A stretch of 64,000 bases of DNA. Source: Methylobacterium sp. R2-1 (GTDB taxonomy: Bacteria; Pseudomonadota; Alphaproteobacteria; Rhizobiales; Beijerinckiaceae). The notes under the pieces are model-generated. The model did not search any database. It was not told the DNA's origin and worked only from the letters and a program-made list of their open reading frames with translations. Position numbers and translations under genes: made by a program. Location: assembly GCF_014191355.1 (NCBI RefSeq), contig NZ_JACHWM010000010.1, forward strand, positions 124,001-188,000, written 5' to 3'. This document shows positions 1 through 8,353 of this stretch, in pieces. The first letter of the stretch is position 1. The number at the start of each line of letters is the position of its first letter.

Positions 1-2
1 TG

Positions 3-377
3 GAGGCCCATTCCGGCCTCGGCGTCGCCCAGGACAACCCGGACTACGTCCATGTCCGGATGCGCGGCGCCACTCCGCCCGGCGTCTACGATCTGCGGGA
101 GCGCGAGGCTCTGTTCCACGGGGTGCGGGCGATCCGCCTCAATCCGGTCGGCGGCTCGGCCGCCATTCACGGGCGCGACGGCATCCTCGCCCACACCTAC
201 ATGCTGGGCCCGAGTGGCGCGTCCAACGGCTGCGTCGTGTTCAAGAACTATCCCCGCTTCCTGCAGGCCTACCTGCGTGGCGAGGTCCGGCGCCTGGTCG
301 TCGTGCCCGGCACCGCTCCCGGCGTCTTCGCCAGCCGGCGCAACGCCACGCCGCGCCGGTCGGCCTCCGCGGATTGA
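3..377 (+). CDS. DUF2778 (tlde1-like) domain protein, 5' end missing
   Basis: The reading frame is open from the first bases of the window and stops at 377, so the N-terminus lies outside. The visible 124 residues begin EAHSGLG and contain MLGPSGASNGCVVFKNY, the Ser/Cys-containing core of the DUF2778/tlde1 domain, which resembles the L,D-transpeptidase fold. Members act on peptidoglycan; some are secreted effectors and many are simple periplasmic proteins. The conserved Cys (SNGCVVF) would be the nucleophile. The C-terminus ends in a short basic tail. The full length, signal peptide and upstream partner cannot be seen, so host or effector role is open. Confidence 0.75.
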   Translation, partial: EAHSGLGVAQDNPDYVHVRMRGATPPGVYDLREREALFHGVRAIRLNPVGGSAAIHGRDGILAHTYMLGPSGASNGCVVFKNYPRFLQAYLRGEVRRLVVVPGTAPGVFASRRNATPRRSASAD

Positions 378-383
378 GGGAGC

Positions 384-450
384 CCAAAGGGATCCTCCCT
401 TTGGCGGGGTGCCGGGGCAGAGCCCTGGCTCCCCTCAACCAGGGCTCCGC
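384..450. repeat. Paired stem-loops, intergenic palindromic repeat
   Basis: Two hairpins follow the partial gene. The first is CCAAAGGG/CCCTTTGG at 384-391 and 397-404. The second is GCAGAGCCCTGG/CCAGGGCTCCGC at 417-428 and 439-450 with one mismatch. There is no T-run, so it is more like a REP-type intergenic repeat than a classical terminator. It may still stabilise the 3' ends of the two convergent genes around it. Confidence 0.55.
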
Positions 451-504
451 CCTGGACCCGCGAAACGATTCGTCCTTTCGAAACCTCGGACTTCAGCCGG
501 CCCG

Positions 505-888
505 TCAGCTCTTGGCGACGGGCTTGATCTTGAGCTGGTCGATCGCCCAGCGCCACGTCCCGTCCGATTGCCGGCGGGCCGATTCGACGGAGAGCGCGCC
601 ATTCGGCAGCCGCGCGAAGGTAAGCGCGAGGTCGCCGTTGCGGATCGCCGGCAGCGTCTCCGGCTCGGGGAAGTCCGACTTGCGGGCGAGCAGATCCGTG
701 TAGAAGCGGCGGATCTCGTCGTGGCCCGTTGCCACGATGTCGCCCGCAGCGACCACGGCCTGCGGCTCGTAGAGGGCGACCAGCCCCTCGGCGTCGCCGG
801 CATTGGCCCGCTCGTGGAAGAGACGGGCCAGATCCTCCGGCTCCCGCGCCACGTCCACCTGCGTCACGTCCCGGTGCGTCTCGCTCAT
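505..888 (-). CDS. SnoaL/NTF2-like (DUF4440-type) small protein
   Basis: This 127-residue protein has the pattern of the NTF2-like superfamily: an N-terminal helix pair (LARLFHERANAGDAEGLVALYEPQAVV) followed by a cone-shaped beta sheet ending WRWAIDQLKIKPVAKS. Members are ligand-binding proteins or small enzymes, and no catalytic residue is diagnostic here. The ATG at 888 was chosen because a clear GGAGG lies 8 bases upstream; the longer open frame to 1197 has no conserved content. It lies 32 bp downstream of the OsmC gene on the same strand, so the two are probably co-transcribed. The substrate is unknown. Confidence 0.75.
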   Translation of the reverse strand: MSETHRDVTQVDVAREPEDLARLFHERANAGDAEGLVALYEPQAVVAAGDIVATGHDEIRRFYTDLLARKSDFPEPETLPAIRNGDLALTFARLPNGALSVESARRQSDGTWRWAIDQLKIKPVAKS

Positions 889-920
889 CGCTCGTTCCTC
901 CCTGTCTGGTTCGGGTGTGT

Positions 921-1364
921 CTATTTCAGGCGGTTGCCCTGCCCATCCCGCACAGCGACCGTCACCGGAACGCCGGCCTTGACGCTCTCGGACACGGTGC
1001 AGAACTGCTCGAACTGGCCCAGCACCCGGTCGAGTCGGTCCATCGACTCGGCGGGCGCACCGAGGGCGATGTCGACCTCGATTCCGACGAGGCGCAGGCG
1101 CCCTTCCGGGTTGCGGGCCACGCGCCCGATCGCCTCCGCGCTCACGCCACCGCCCTCCTGCCGGTACTTGCCGAGCGCGAAGGCAAGGCTCGCGCAAAGG
1201 CAGTTGCTGACGGCGGCGATCAGCACCTGCTCCGGCGAGGGCCCTGTGCCGCCACCGATCGGCTCCGGCTCATCCGTCAGAAGCGGAACGAAGGCTTCAC
1301 CGAACTCGATCCGGAAGGCGTAGGCCTCGATCTGCCGGATCTTGATGCTGTGGTTGCCCGACAT
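921..1364 (-). CDS. OsmC/Ohr family protein
   Basis: This 147-residue protein matches the OsmC family in length and layout. The two redox Cys are visible, one in SNCLCASLAFALGKY on the central helix and one in QFCTVSESV near residue 125. OsmC proteins are thiol peroxidases that reduce organic hydroperoxides and usually act as cytoplasmic dimers. The SnoaL-like gene follows with a 32 bp gap. A GntR-type operator (1448-1464) lies about 85 bp upstream of the start, so this gene could be read divergently from the PAS/frc genes under the same control. The family is clear; the exact substrate is not. Confidence 0.85.
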   Translation of the reverse strand: MSGNHSIKIRQIEAYAFRIEFGEAFVPLLTDEPEPIGGGTGPSPEQVLIAAVSNCLCASLAFALGKYRQEGGGVSAEAIGRVARNPEGRLRLVGIEVDIALGAPAESMDRLDRVLGQFEQFCTVSESVKAGVPVTVAVRDGQGNRLK

Positions 1365-1447
1365 CGCGGCCTCCTCGCCTCCCTATCAACGGCCCTAGCG
1401 CCACCGCGTTCGAGCTGCGCGTTGCGCCTTGACCTGCCATTCGTATC

Positions 1448-1464
1448 TGGTATACCAGATGCCA
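1448..1464. promoter_or_regulatory. Putative GntR operator, site A
   Basis: TGGTAT-ACCAG-ATGCCA fits the shared pattern WGGYAT-N5-ATRCCA. It overlaps a perfect 16 bp palindrome, ATCTGGTATACCAGAT, at 1445-1460. It lies between divergent genes, 84 bp from the OsmC start and about 167 bp from the PAS gene that precedes frc. Regulator assignment is inferred from the linked GntR gene. Confidence 0.7.
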
Positions 1465-1630
1465 ATTGATGAGCCACCGGAAAGAGCGGCCTCGATCCGG
1501 GAGATCCAAGACCCGGGAAGCCAAGGAGGCAACGCCTGCCATGACCGAACGCGGCATCCTCGACAGCCATCGCGTCTCTCGACCTGCCGTGCGGCTTGTG
1601 GGCTAGGGGCAGCAAAAAGGGAGGCAGCGG

Positions 1631-2080
1631 ATGGGCCAATCGCAGACCTTCGACACATCCGGGCTCGTCGCGGCGATCGGCGATGCGGTGGTGATCTCCG
1701 ACGCGGACGGACGGATCGTCACCTGGAACCCGGCCGCGGAACGAATCTTCGGCTTCTCGGAAGCCGAGGCCCTCGGCGAGACCCTCGATCTGATCACCCC
1801 GGAGCGTCACCGTCGACGCCACTGGGACGGTTACGCCAAGACGATGCGCACGGGTGAGACCCGCTACGGCACGTCACTGCTCAAGGTGCCCGCCCTGCAC
1901 AAGGATGGGCGGGCGCTCTCCATCGCCTTCACCGTGGCGCTGCTGCACGGCGCGAACGGCGAGGTCACCGGCATCGCCGCGATCATCCGCGACGAGACCG
2001 AGCGCTTCCAGGAAGAGCGCAACCTGCGCCGCCGCGTGGCGGAACTGGAGGAGGCTCTGGGCACCCTGGTCTGCGCCTGA
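1631..2080 (+). CDS. Single PAS-domain protein upstream of frc
   Basis: This 149-residue protein is almost entirely one PAS domain: residues about 7-120 contain VVISDADGRIVTWNPAAERIFGF and the terminal strands GEVTGIAAIIRDETER. A short coiled-coil-like helix follows (FQEERNLRRRVAELEEALG). No kinase, GGDEF or DNA-binding output domain is present, so it would act through a partner or as a ligand/redox sensor. The ATG at 1631 has a GGGAGG box 6 bases upstream. It precedes frc by 101 bp on the same strand and follows operator site A. A sensory link to oxalate metabolism is inference from position only. Confidence 0.8.
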   Translation: MGQSQTFDTSGLVAAIGDAVVISDADGRIVTWNPAAERIFGFSEAEALGETLDLITPERHRRRHWDGYAKTMRTGETRYGTSLLKVPALHKDGRALSIAFTVALLHGANGEVTGIAAIIRDETERFQEERNLRRRVAELEEALGTLVCA

Positions 2081-2104
2081 CGCAAGAGACCCAAGACATC
2101 CAGC

Positions 2105-2121
2105 GATATTACTGAAATATT
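2105..2121. promoter_or_regulatory. AT-rich palindrome in the frc leader
   Basis: GATATT-ACTGA-AATATT is an inverted repeat in an unusually AT-rich 60 bp stretch just before frc. It has the same 6-5-6 spacing as the GntR-type sites but a different sequence. It may be a second regulator's site, a promoter element or chance; nothing else in the window matches it closely. Confidence 0.3.
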
Positions 2122-2181
2122 ATTTTCCGATTTTTCAACAACGACGACCCACAACGAAGTCGAAATAGGGAGAAAACCAAG

Positions 2182-3432
2182 ATGACCCAGCCGCTCGACG
2201 GGATCAGAATCATCGATTTCACGCACGTCCAGGCGGGCCCCGCCTGCACCCAGCTCCTCGCGTGGTTCGGAGCGGACGTGATCAAGGTCGAGCGTCCGGG
2301 CTCCGGCGACGTGACGCGCAACCAGTTGCGCCACGTCGAGGACGCGGATGCCCTCTACTTCACGATGCTGAACTCCAACAAGCGTTCGCTGACGCTGGAC
2401 ACCAAGACGGCCCAGGGCAAGGAAGTCCTGGAGAAGCTGATCCGCGAGTCGGACGTGATGGTCGAGAATTTCGGCCCCGGCGCGCTCGACCGCATGGGCT
2501 TCACCTGGGCCCGCATCCAGGAGCTCAACCCGGGCATGATCCTCGCCTCGGTGAAGGGCTTCTCCGACGGCCACCACTACGAGGACCTGAAGGTCTACGA
2601 GAACGTGGCGCAGTGCGCGGGCGGTGCGGCCTCGACCACCGGCTTCTGGGACGGCCCCCCCACCGTGTCGGCGGCTGCGCTCGGTGACTCGAACACCGGC
2701 ATGCATCTCGCCATCGGCATCCTCACGGCGCTCCACCAGAAGAACAAGACCGGCAAGGGCCAGAAGGTCGCCGTGTCGATGCAGGACTCGGTGATCAACC
2801 TCTGCCGCGTGAAGCTGCGCGACCAGCAGCGCCTCGACGCCATCGGTTACCTCGAGGAGTATCCGCAGTACCCGCATGGCGAGTTCTCGGACGTGGTGCC
2901 GCGTGGCGGCAATGCGGGCGGCGGCGGCCAGCCGGGCTGGGTGCTCAAGTGCAAGGGCTGGCAGACGGACCCGAACGCCTACATCTACTTCACGATCCAG
3001 GGCCATGCCTGGGCACCGATCTGCAAGGCGCTCGGCCGTGAGGAATGGATCGACGATCCGGCCTACAACACGCCGCGCGCCCGCCAGGACAAGATCTTCG
3101 AGATCTTCGCCATCATCGAGGATTGGCTGGCCGACAAGACCAAGTTCGAGGCCGTCGACATCCTGCGCAAGTTCGACATCCCCTGCTCGCCGGTTCTCTC
3201 CATGAAGGAGATCGCCGCCGATCCGTCGCTGCGCGCCAGCGGCACCATCGTCGAGGTGCCGCACCCGAAACTCGGTTCGTACCTGACCGTCGGAAGCCCG
3301 ATCAAGTTCTCCGACATGAAGGTCGACATCAAGGCCTCGCCGCTTCTGGGCGAGCACACCGACGAGGTCCTCGCCGGCCTCGGCTACTCCCCCGAGCAGA
3401 TCGCCGCGATGCACGAGGCCCGCGCGGTCTGA
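2182..3432 (+). CDS. frc: Formyl-CoA:oxalate CoA-transferase (copy 1)
   Basis: This 416-residue class III CoA-transferase moves CoA from formyl-CoA to oxalate, giving oxalyl-CoA and formate. The N-terminus [33 protein letters not shown] is the family signature. Asp169, in the ALGDSNTG motif, falls at the position of the catalytic Asp169 of the Oxalobacter enzyme. A glycine loop ([10 protein letters not shown], about 244-253) that gates the active site is present. The length agrees with FRC (about 428). Its product feeds the decarboxylase encoded at 6008-7762. A second, diverged copy lies at 15182-16459. A strong terminator follows at 3539-3562. Confidence 0.93.
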   Translation: MTQPLDGIRIIDFTHVQAGPACTQLLAWFGADVIKVERPGSGDVTRNQLRHVEDADALYFTMLNSNKRSLTLDTKTAQGKEVLEKLIRESDVMVENFGPGALDRMGFTWARIQELNPGMILASVKGFSDGHHYEDLKVYENVAQCAGGAASTTGFWDGPPTVSAAALGDSNTGMHLAIGILTALHQKNKTGKGQKVAVSMQDSVINLCRVKLRDQQRLDAIGYLEEYPQYPHGEFSDVVPRGGNAGGGGQPGWVLKCKGWQTDPNAYIYFTIQGHAWAPICKALGREEWIDDPAYNTPRARQDKIFEIFAIIEDWLADKTKFEAVDILRKFDIPCSPVLSMKEIAADPSLRASGTIVEVPHPKLGSYLTVGSPIKFSDMKVDIKASPLLGEHTDEVLAGLGYSPEQIAAMHEARAV

Positions 3433-3503
3433 CGGGTGACAGCGGGCAGCCCCCAACCCGGAGACTGCCCGCGCTGAATGGCCGGTCCCCTTCGGCCATG
3501 ATT

Positions 3504-3562
3504 CTCCCGGGACGGGGCATCGCCCCGGGAGCGCTTGACCGGGCATGGCGCCCGGGTTTTTT
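3504..3562 (+). terminator. Rho-independent terminator after frc
   Basis: A hairpin CTCCCGGG/CCCGGGAG (3504-3511, 3524-3531) is followed by a second, CCGGGC-ATGGC-GCCCGG (3539-3555), then G and six T (3557-3562). The second has the classic stem plus T-run shape on the plus strand and should end the PAS-frc transcript. Confidence 0.85.
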
Positions 3563-3736
3563 CCTCCTCCGATGACTTTTCCCGGGCCGACCCTGTCGGT
3601 CCGGGTTTTCCGTTCGGAGCGCCGTGGCGAAAGGTGATTGCCGGCTTTCGGGAAAAGGCGACGCTGGAACGAAGTTTTGGCTCCCGCTGCCCCGGCGCGC
3701 CTCCCCTCGCCTCGAACCTTTGGTGCCCTGCCGGTG

Positions 3737-4953
3737 ATGCGACCGGTGACTTCCCTCCTGCGCCGACTTCTGCCCGAGCAGGCGCCTGTCAGCCCTCGCG
3801 AGCGGGTACGCGCCGCCTGTGGCACCCTGGCCGGCCTTCTCGTCACGGGGCTCGTCGCCCGCGCTGCACTGGGCACGGGCGCCGAACTGCCTACGCTGAT
3901 TGCGCCGATGGGTGCCTCGGCCGTTGTGCTCTTCGCCGTCCCGTCGAGCCCACTAGCGCAGTCCTGGTCGATCGTCGGCGGCAACCTCGTAGCCTCGCTC
4001 GTCGGCGTCACCACCGCGCGGTTCATCCACGATCCCCTGATGGCTGCGGCGCTCGCCGGGGCCGGCGCGATCGCGGTGATGATAGCCCTTCGCTGCCTGC
4101 ACCCGCCGAGCGGCGCGGTGGCACTCACGGCCGTACCGGGCGGACCGGCGATCCACGATCTCGGCTACGGTTTCGTGCTGTGGCCGGTGGGCGTCAACAC
4201 GGCCCTGATCCTCGGTGTGGCGATCCTGTTCAACAACCCGACAGGCCGCTCCTACCCGCATGTCGCGCAGGCTGCGGCCGCCGTTCCGACCCCGGCGGGC
4301 CGGTTCGGACTGAGCTCGGCCGACATCGACGCGGCGCTCGAGGATTACGATCAGGTGCTCGATATCGGCCGCAGCCATCTGGAGGCGCTGCTGCGGCGTG
4401 CCCAGCTCAGCGCCCTCATGCGCCGCGCGGGGCCGACGACCTGCGCCTCGACTTGACCCGCGACGTGATCGGCGTCGCCCCCGAAGCGCCCCTGCGGGAA
4501 GCCCTCGCCCTCTTGCGGCGCCACCACATCAGGATGCTGCCCGTCACCGACGAGCGCGCGCAGGTGATCGACGTTCTGACTCAGACCGACCTGGTGGACA
4601 AGGCGGAGTGGGACGGGCGCGGCCCCCGCCTCGGCCTCGCCCGGCGCTGGCAGCTCACCCTCGGCCGGGGCCGCGCCCGGCATGGCTGCGCCGCCGACAT
4701 GATGACCACCGAGGTCGAGAGCCTGCGTCCGGAGATGTCGCTGGCCCAGGTCGCTGCGCGGATGGCGCAGAGCGGCCACCACCATCTGCCCGTGGTCGGA
4801 CCGGAGGGCCGGCTGATGGGTGTGGTTTCGCAGAGCGACCTCGTGGCCGCGCTGCTGTCCGAAGCCGCCGCCCGCAATGACAATGCCCACGCGACGGCGC
4901 CGGCTGAGGGCGTGGAACGCCTGCCCGTAGGCCTCGCCGCCGGCATCGCCTGA
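3737..4953 (+). pseudogene. HPP-family membrane protein with C-terminal CBS pair, frameshifted
   Basis: The first part (3737-4456) is an HPP-family integral membrane protein with several hydrophobic segments and the motif LHPPSGAVAL. The reading frame hits TGA at 4454-4456. The second part continues in the next frame to 4953 and encodes two CBS motifs (LTRDVIGVAPEAPLREALALL and MMTTEVESLRPEMSLAQVAARM). In the known HPP-CBS fusion family these are one protein. Adding one base near 4451-4453 joins TCAS to LTRDV and restores the frame, so a single-base loss is likely. The stop overlaps a TTG (TTGA), so separate translation of the CBS part by coupling is possible. A sequencing error cannot be excluded. 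Confidence 0.75.
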
Positions 4954-5019
4954 GGGGCGGACGCGCAAGCATCGTCTTTGTCAGACAAGCCGAAAGCCAC
5001 CTTTCGGGAGATGTTCCGG

Positions 5020-5739
5020 TCAGGCGAAGAAGTCGCCGAGGAAGAAATCGACGGCCTGCGCCACCACGCCCGGATTGTAGGCGTGCGGGCCGTCATACTC
5101 GACATAGGTCAGGTCGTAGCCCGCCCCCTCCAGCAGCCGGGCATGGGTGCGGGCGCTGCGGTCGATCCCGATCTGCTCGTCGCGTGTTCCGTGCGACAGG
5201 AAGATTTTTGGGGCGCCCGCCTGCACCTGCACGGACATGAAGCCGGCCGAAGAGACGATCAGGTGGCTGACCCGGTCGCCGTTGGTGAGCCCCAGCGAGA
5301 GCGCGTAGCTGCCCCCGTCCGAGTGACCTGCGAAGGCGAGATGGGCGGGATCGATCAGGAAACGGTCGGCGACCTCGGCGAGCGCCCGGTCGAGCCGCTC
5401 CCGGTCGGGGCCGTTGCCGACGATCACCAGATCCCAGGTCGGGTAAAGCGATTGCGGCGCGAGCAGAAGGAAGCCGCGCCTCTGCGCATGGTCCTCCAGC
5501 ATCGGCAGGATCTTGTCCGCGCTGCCGCCCCCGCCGTGGAACAGCACGACGAGCGGAGTCGGCAGGCGCGCATCGATGTGCTCGGGCACGCGGATGAGCG
5601 CGTCGCGGGTTTCGAACAGGCCGAGCGCGTGGCGGCCGGGCGGAAGCGGCGGCTTCGTCGGGAGCCGCGGCAGGAAGGCAAGACGTCCGGCGAGACGCGG
5701 GTCGACGGGAACAGCCGGATCGAAGGCGGAGGAAGCCAT
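5020..5739 (-). CDS. Alpha/beta hydrolase, phospholipase/carboxylesterase type
   Basis: This 239-residue enzyme has the alpha/beta hydrolase core: an oxyanion-type LVVLFHGGGGSADK near residue 65, the nucleophile elbow GHSDGG near 142, Asp in GTRDEQIGI and a late His in YDGPHAYNPG. This fits the dienelactone hydrolase/LpqC/PHB-depolymerase-like esterases. No signal peptide is visible. The ATG at 5739 has AAGGGA upstream. It sits alone between the HPP-CBS relic and an intergenic repeat. No GntR-type site precedes it, so membership of the oxalate regulon is not supported. The substrate is unknown. Confidence 0.82.
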   Translation of the reverse strand: MASSAFDPAVPVDPRLAGRLAFLPRLPTKPPLPPGRHALGLFETRDALIRVPEHIDARLPTPLVVLFHGGGGSADKILPMLEDHAQRRGFLLLAPQSLYPTWDLVIVGNGPDRERLDRALAEVADRFLIDPAHLAFAGHSDGGSYALSLGLTNGDRVSHLIVSSAGFMSVQVQAGAPKIFLSHGTRDEQIGIDRSARTHARLLEGAGYDLTYVEYDGPHAYNPGVVAQAVDFFLGDFFA

Positions 5740-5772
5740 GGGAAATCCCTTGGATGGAACCCGCCCCGCGCC

Positions 5773-5912
5773 CCTCATGCCGAGGTGCCCGCGACAGCGG
5801 GCCTCGAAGCACGGCTGCCCCGCTCTCCCGGACGCCCCGGCTCTGGGCAACCCGGAGCAGCCGCCCCGTATGTACTTCGAGGCTCCGCTTCGCTTCGCAC
5901 CTCGGCATGAGG
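5773..5912. repeat. 140 bp REP/MITE-like element with 16 bp perfect inverted ends
   Basis: The element starts CCTCATGCCGAGGTGC (5773-5788) and ends with its exact reverse complement GCACCTCGGCATGAGG (5897-5912). Inner arms also pair (GGGCCTCGAAGCAC against GTACTTCGAGGCTCC). There is no coding potential beyond shadow frames. It lies between the hydrolase start and the oxc stop. A relative with CTCATCCTGAG ends occurs at 61602-61716. Confidence 0.75.
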
Positions 5913-6007
5913 AGCGAGGGTGCTTGCCAGAACGACGAAAAGGACCGCGGCGCCCTTGAGCACCGCGATCCGGTTCAGAGGTCGGTTCGGGCCGAGCGGC
6001 CGTCGCC

Positions 6008-7762
6008 TTACTGCTTCTTTTTCAGCGTGCTCTGCGGGTTGAGGCTGCCGATATTGCCGCTCTCGCTGCCGGCGGCCGGATCGATCACCGCATTGATGAG
6101 GGTGGGCTTGCCGGAATCCATCGCAGCGTCCACCGCCCGCTTCAACTCGTCCGGCGTGGTGACGTTCACGCCGACACCGCCGAAGGCCTCCATCATCTTG
6201 TCGTAGCGGGAGTCCTTGACGAAGACCGTGGTGCCGGGGTCGCGGCCGGTCGGGTCGATGTCGGTGCCGCGATAGATGCCGTTGTTGTTGAAGATCACGA
6301 TGCAGACCGGCAGCTCGTAGCGGCAGATGGTCTCCACCTCCATACCGGAGAAGCCGAAGGCCGAGTCGCCCTCCACCGCCAGCACCGGCTTGCCGGTCTC
6401 GACGGCCGCCGCGACGGCGAAGCCCATGCCGATGCCCATGACGCCCCAGGTGCCGACGTCCAGGCGCTTGCGTGGCTGGTACATGTCGATGATGCCGCGG
6501 GCGAGGTCGAGGGTGTTGGCACCCTCGTTGACGAGGATCGCGTCCGGCCGCTCCTTGATCACCGTGCGGAGTGCACCGAGAGCCGAGTGGAAGTCCATCG
6601 GCGCGGTGTTCTTCATCAGCTTCGGGGCCATCTTGGCGATGTTGGCCTCGCGCTTGGAGCGCAGCGTCTCCAGCCAGTTGGAGGGCGCGCCCTTCCAATC
6701 CTTGCGGATGCCGTCGAGCAGCGCCTCGACGCAGGAGCCGATATCGCCCACCACCGGCGCGACGATCTCGACGTTCGAGTCCATCTCGCGCGGCTCGATG
6801 TCGATCTGGATGAAGCGCTTCGAGCCGGGCTCACCCCAGGTCTTGCCCTTGCCGTGCGAGAGCAGCCAGTTGAGGCGGGCGCCGACCAGCAGCACCACGT
6901 CGGAATCCTTCAGCGCGGTGGAGCGCGCCGCGCCGGCCGAGAGCGGGTGGGTGTCGGGCAGGAGCCCCTTGGCCATGCTCATCGGCACGTAGGGGATGCC
7001 GCTCTCCTCGACCAGCGCGCGCACCGCCTCGTCGGCCTGGGCGTAGGCCGCGCCCTTGCCGAGGATGATGAGCGGACGCTCGGCCGACTTCAGCACGTCC
7101 AGCGCCCGGGCGATGGCGGCAGGCGCGGGGAGCTGGGCCGGAGCCGCGTCGATCACCTTGACCAGCGACTTCGCACCGACGCTCGCGTCGATGACCTGCG
7201 AGAACAGCTTGGCGGGCAGATCGAGATAGACGCCGCCGGGGCGGCCGGAGACGGCGGCGCGGATGGCACGGGCCACGCCGATGCCGATGTCGGCGGCGTG
7301 CAGCACGCGGAAAGCGGCCTTGCAGAGCGGCTTGGCGATGGCGAGCTGGTCCATCTCCTCGTAGTCGCCCTGCTGCAGATCGACGATCTCGCGCTCGGAG
7401 GAGCCGGAGATCAGGATCATCGGAAAGCAGTTGGTGGTCGCGTTGGCGAGTGCCGTCAGGCCGTTGAGGAAGCCCGGCGCCGAGACGGTGAGGCAGATGC
7501 CGGGCTTCTTGGTGAGGAAGCCGGCGATCGCCGCCGCGTTGCCTGCGTTCTGCTCGTGGCGGAAGGAGATGACGCGCATGCCCTCGGCCTGGGCGAGGCG
7601 CCCGAGATCGGTGATCGGGATGCCCGGCACGTTGTAGATCGTCTCGATGCCATTGAGCTTGAGCGCGTCGATAACGAGGTGGAAGCCGTCCGTCAGCTCC
7701 GCCTCCTCATGGGGCACGGCGCCCGCAGTGATCGCATCGATGTTCTGGGCCTGGACGGTCAT
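6008..7762 (-). CDS. oxc: Oxalyl-CoA decarboxylase
   Basis: This 584-residue thiamine diphosphate enzyme decarboxylates oxalyl-CoA to formyl-CoA and CO2. It closes the cycle with the CoA-transferases, and formate or formyl-CoA can enter C1 metabolism. The catalytic Glu70 is in [12 protein letters not shown]. The ThDP/Mg motif runs from GDS (465) to FNNN (492-494). The central domain has [12 protein letters not shown]. The start at 7762 has AGGGAG 11 bases upstream; the longer frame adds only shadow sequence. Operator site B (7903-7919) is about 140 bp upstream. The gene is transcribed alone, opposite to frc copy 1. Confidence 0.95.
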   Translation of the reverse strand: MTVQAQNIDAITAGAVPHEEAELTDGFHLVIDALKLNGIETIYNVPGIPITDLGRLAQAEGMRVISFRHEQNAGNAAAIAGFLTKKPGICLTVSAPGFLNGLTALANATTNCFPMILISGSSEREIVDLQQGDYEEMDQLAIAKPLCKAAFRVLHAADIGIGVARAIRAAVSGRPGGVYLDLPAKLFSQVIDASVGAKSLVKVIDAAPAQLPAPAAIARALDVLKSAERPLIILGKGAAYAQADEAVRALVEESGIPYVPMSMAKGLLPDTHPLSAGAARSTALKDSDVVLLVGARLNWLLSHGKGKTWGEPGSKRFIQIDIEPREMDSNVEIVAPVVGDIGSCVEALLDGIRKDWKGAPSNWLETLRSKREANIAKMAPKLMKNTAPMDFHSALGALRTVIKERPDAILVNEGANTLDLARGIIDMYQPRKRLDVGTWGVMGIGMGFAVAAAVETGKPVLAVEGDSAFGFSGMEVETICRYELPVCIVIFNNNGIYRGTDIDPTGRDPGTTVFVKDSRYDKMMEAFGGVGVNVTTPDELKRAVDAAMDSGKPTLINAVIDPAAGSESGNIGSLNPQSTLKKKQ

Positions 7763-7902
7763 GCGGCGTTCTCCCTGTTGTTTGGCTGTCGTGTCCCGCT
7801 CAGGACCCGATGGCGTCGGGCCGATGCGGCGCGGTGCCTGACGCGGCGCCACTCCCGGCGCGCGGACCGTGCGTCGAACGACCGGTCTTGCTTCAACAGA
7901 TC

Positions 7903-7919
7903 TGGCATACCAAATACCA
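7903..7919. promoter_or_regulatory. Putative GntR operator, site B (oxc promoter)
   Basis: TGGCAT-ACCAA-ATACCA fits WGGYAT-N5-ATRCCA and contains the core TGGCATACCA. It is the only recognisable element in the 590 bp between oxc and the downstream end of the first antiporter gene; the rest (7763-8353) shows no supported gene. Confidence 0.7.
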
Positions 7920-8288
7920 AATGGCCGGTCAAACGGAACCCGCGTCTTTCAGCCTGCGGGCGTCGGGTCTGTCGCCTTCGACAACGCTGTCCGTGGTGCT
8001 GCCGGCCGACGCGTTCCGGACGGCCGTCTCGTTGGTGCCCTACCGCTGGCCCTATCAGGCCACCGCTCCACACCATGAATGCAATGGAGAGGTGGATCTT
8101 CTCACGAAGCATCCGCGGGTCCGTGCGCGACCTTGCGCAACGCGGCAGGTTCAGTCGGCGACCTGAAAATAAGAGGCGAGACAGACGGCAGTATTCTCCG
8201 CCATCGAATGCAACCTGTCAGATTCATTTACCGCCTATCGGTGCCATCTCACCACGATGCAGGCGGAAAGCACGCTCCCCATGAAGAA

Positions 8289-8318
8289 ACGCGCCGGGCG
8301 TCATCCGCCGCGGCGCGT
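8289..8318 (-). terminator. Possible terminator of the antiporter 1 transcript
   Basis: ACGCGCCG (8289-8296) pairs with CGGCGCGT (8311-8318) over a 14-base loop, 36 bp past the stop of the gene ending at 8354. On the minus strand it is followed by TTTCTTC, a poor T-run, so activity is uncertain. Confidence 0.4.
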
Positions 8319-8353
8319 GTCTCGTCAGTCGGGGCGTGTGGCCGCTCGTGCCC

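Noticed and set aside
1864..4128. A 754-residue open frame antisense to frc and the PAS gene
   Set aside because: It is a GC-rich shadow of real genes on the other strand and has no family resemblance.
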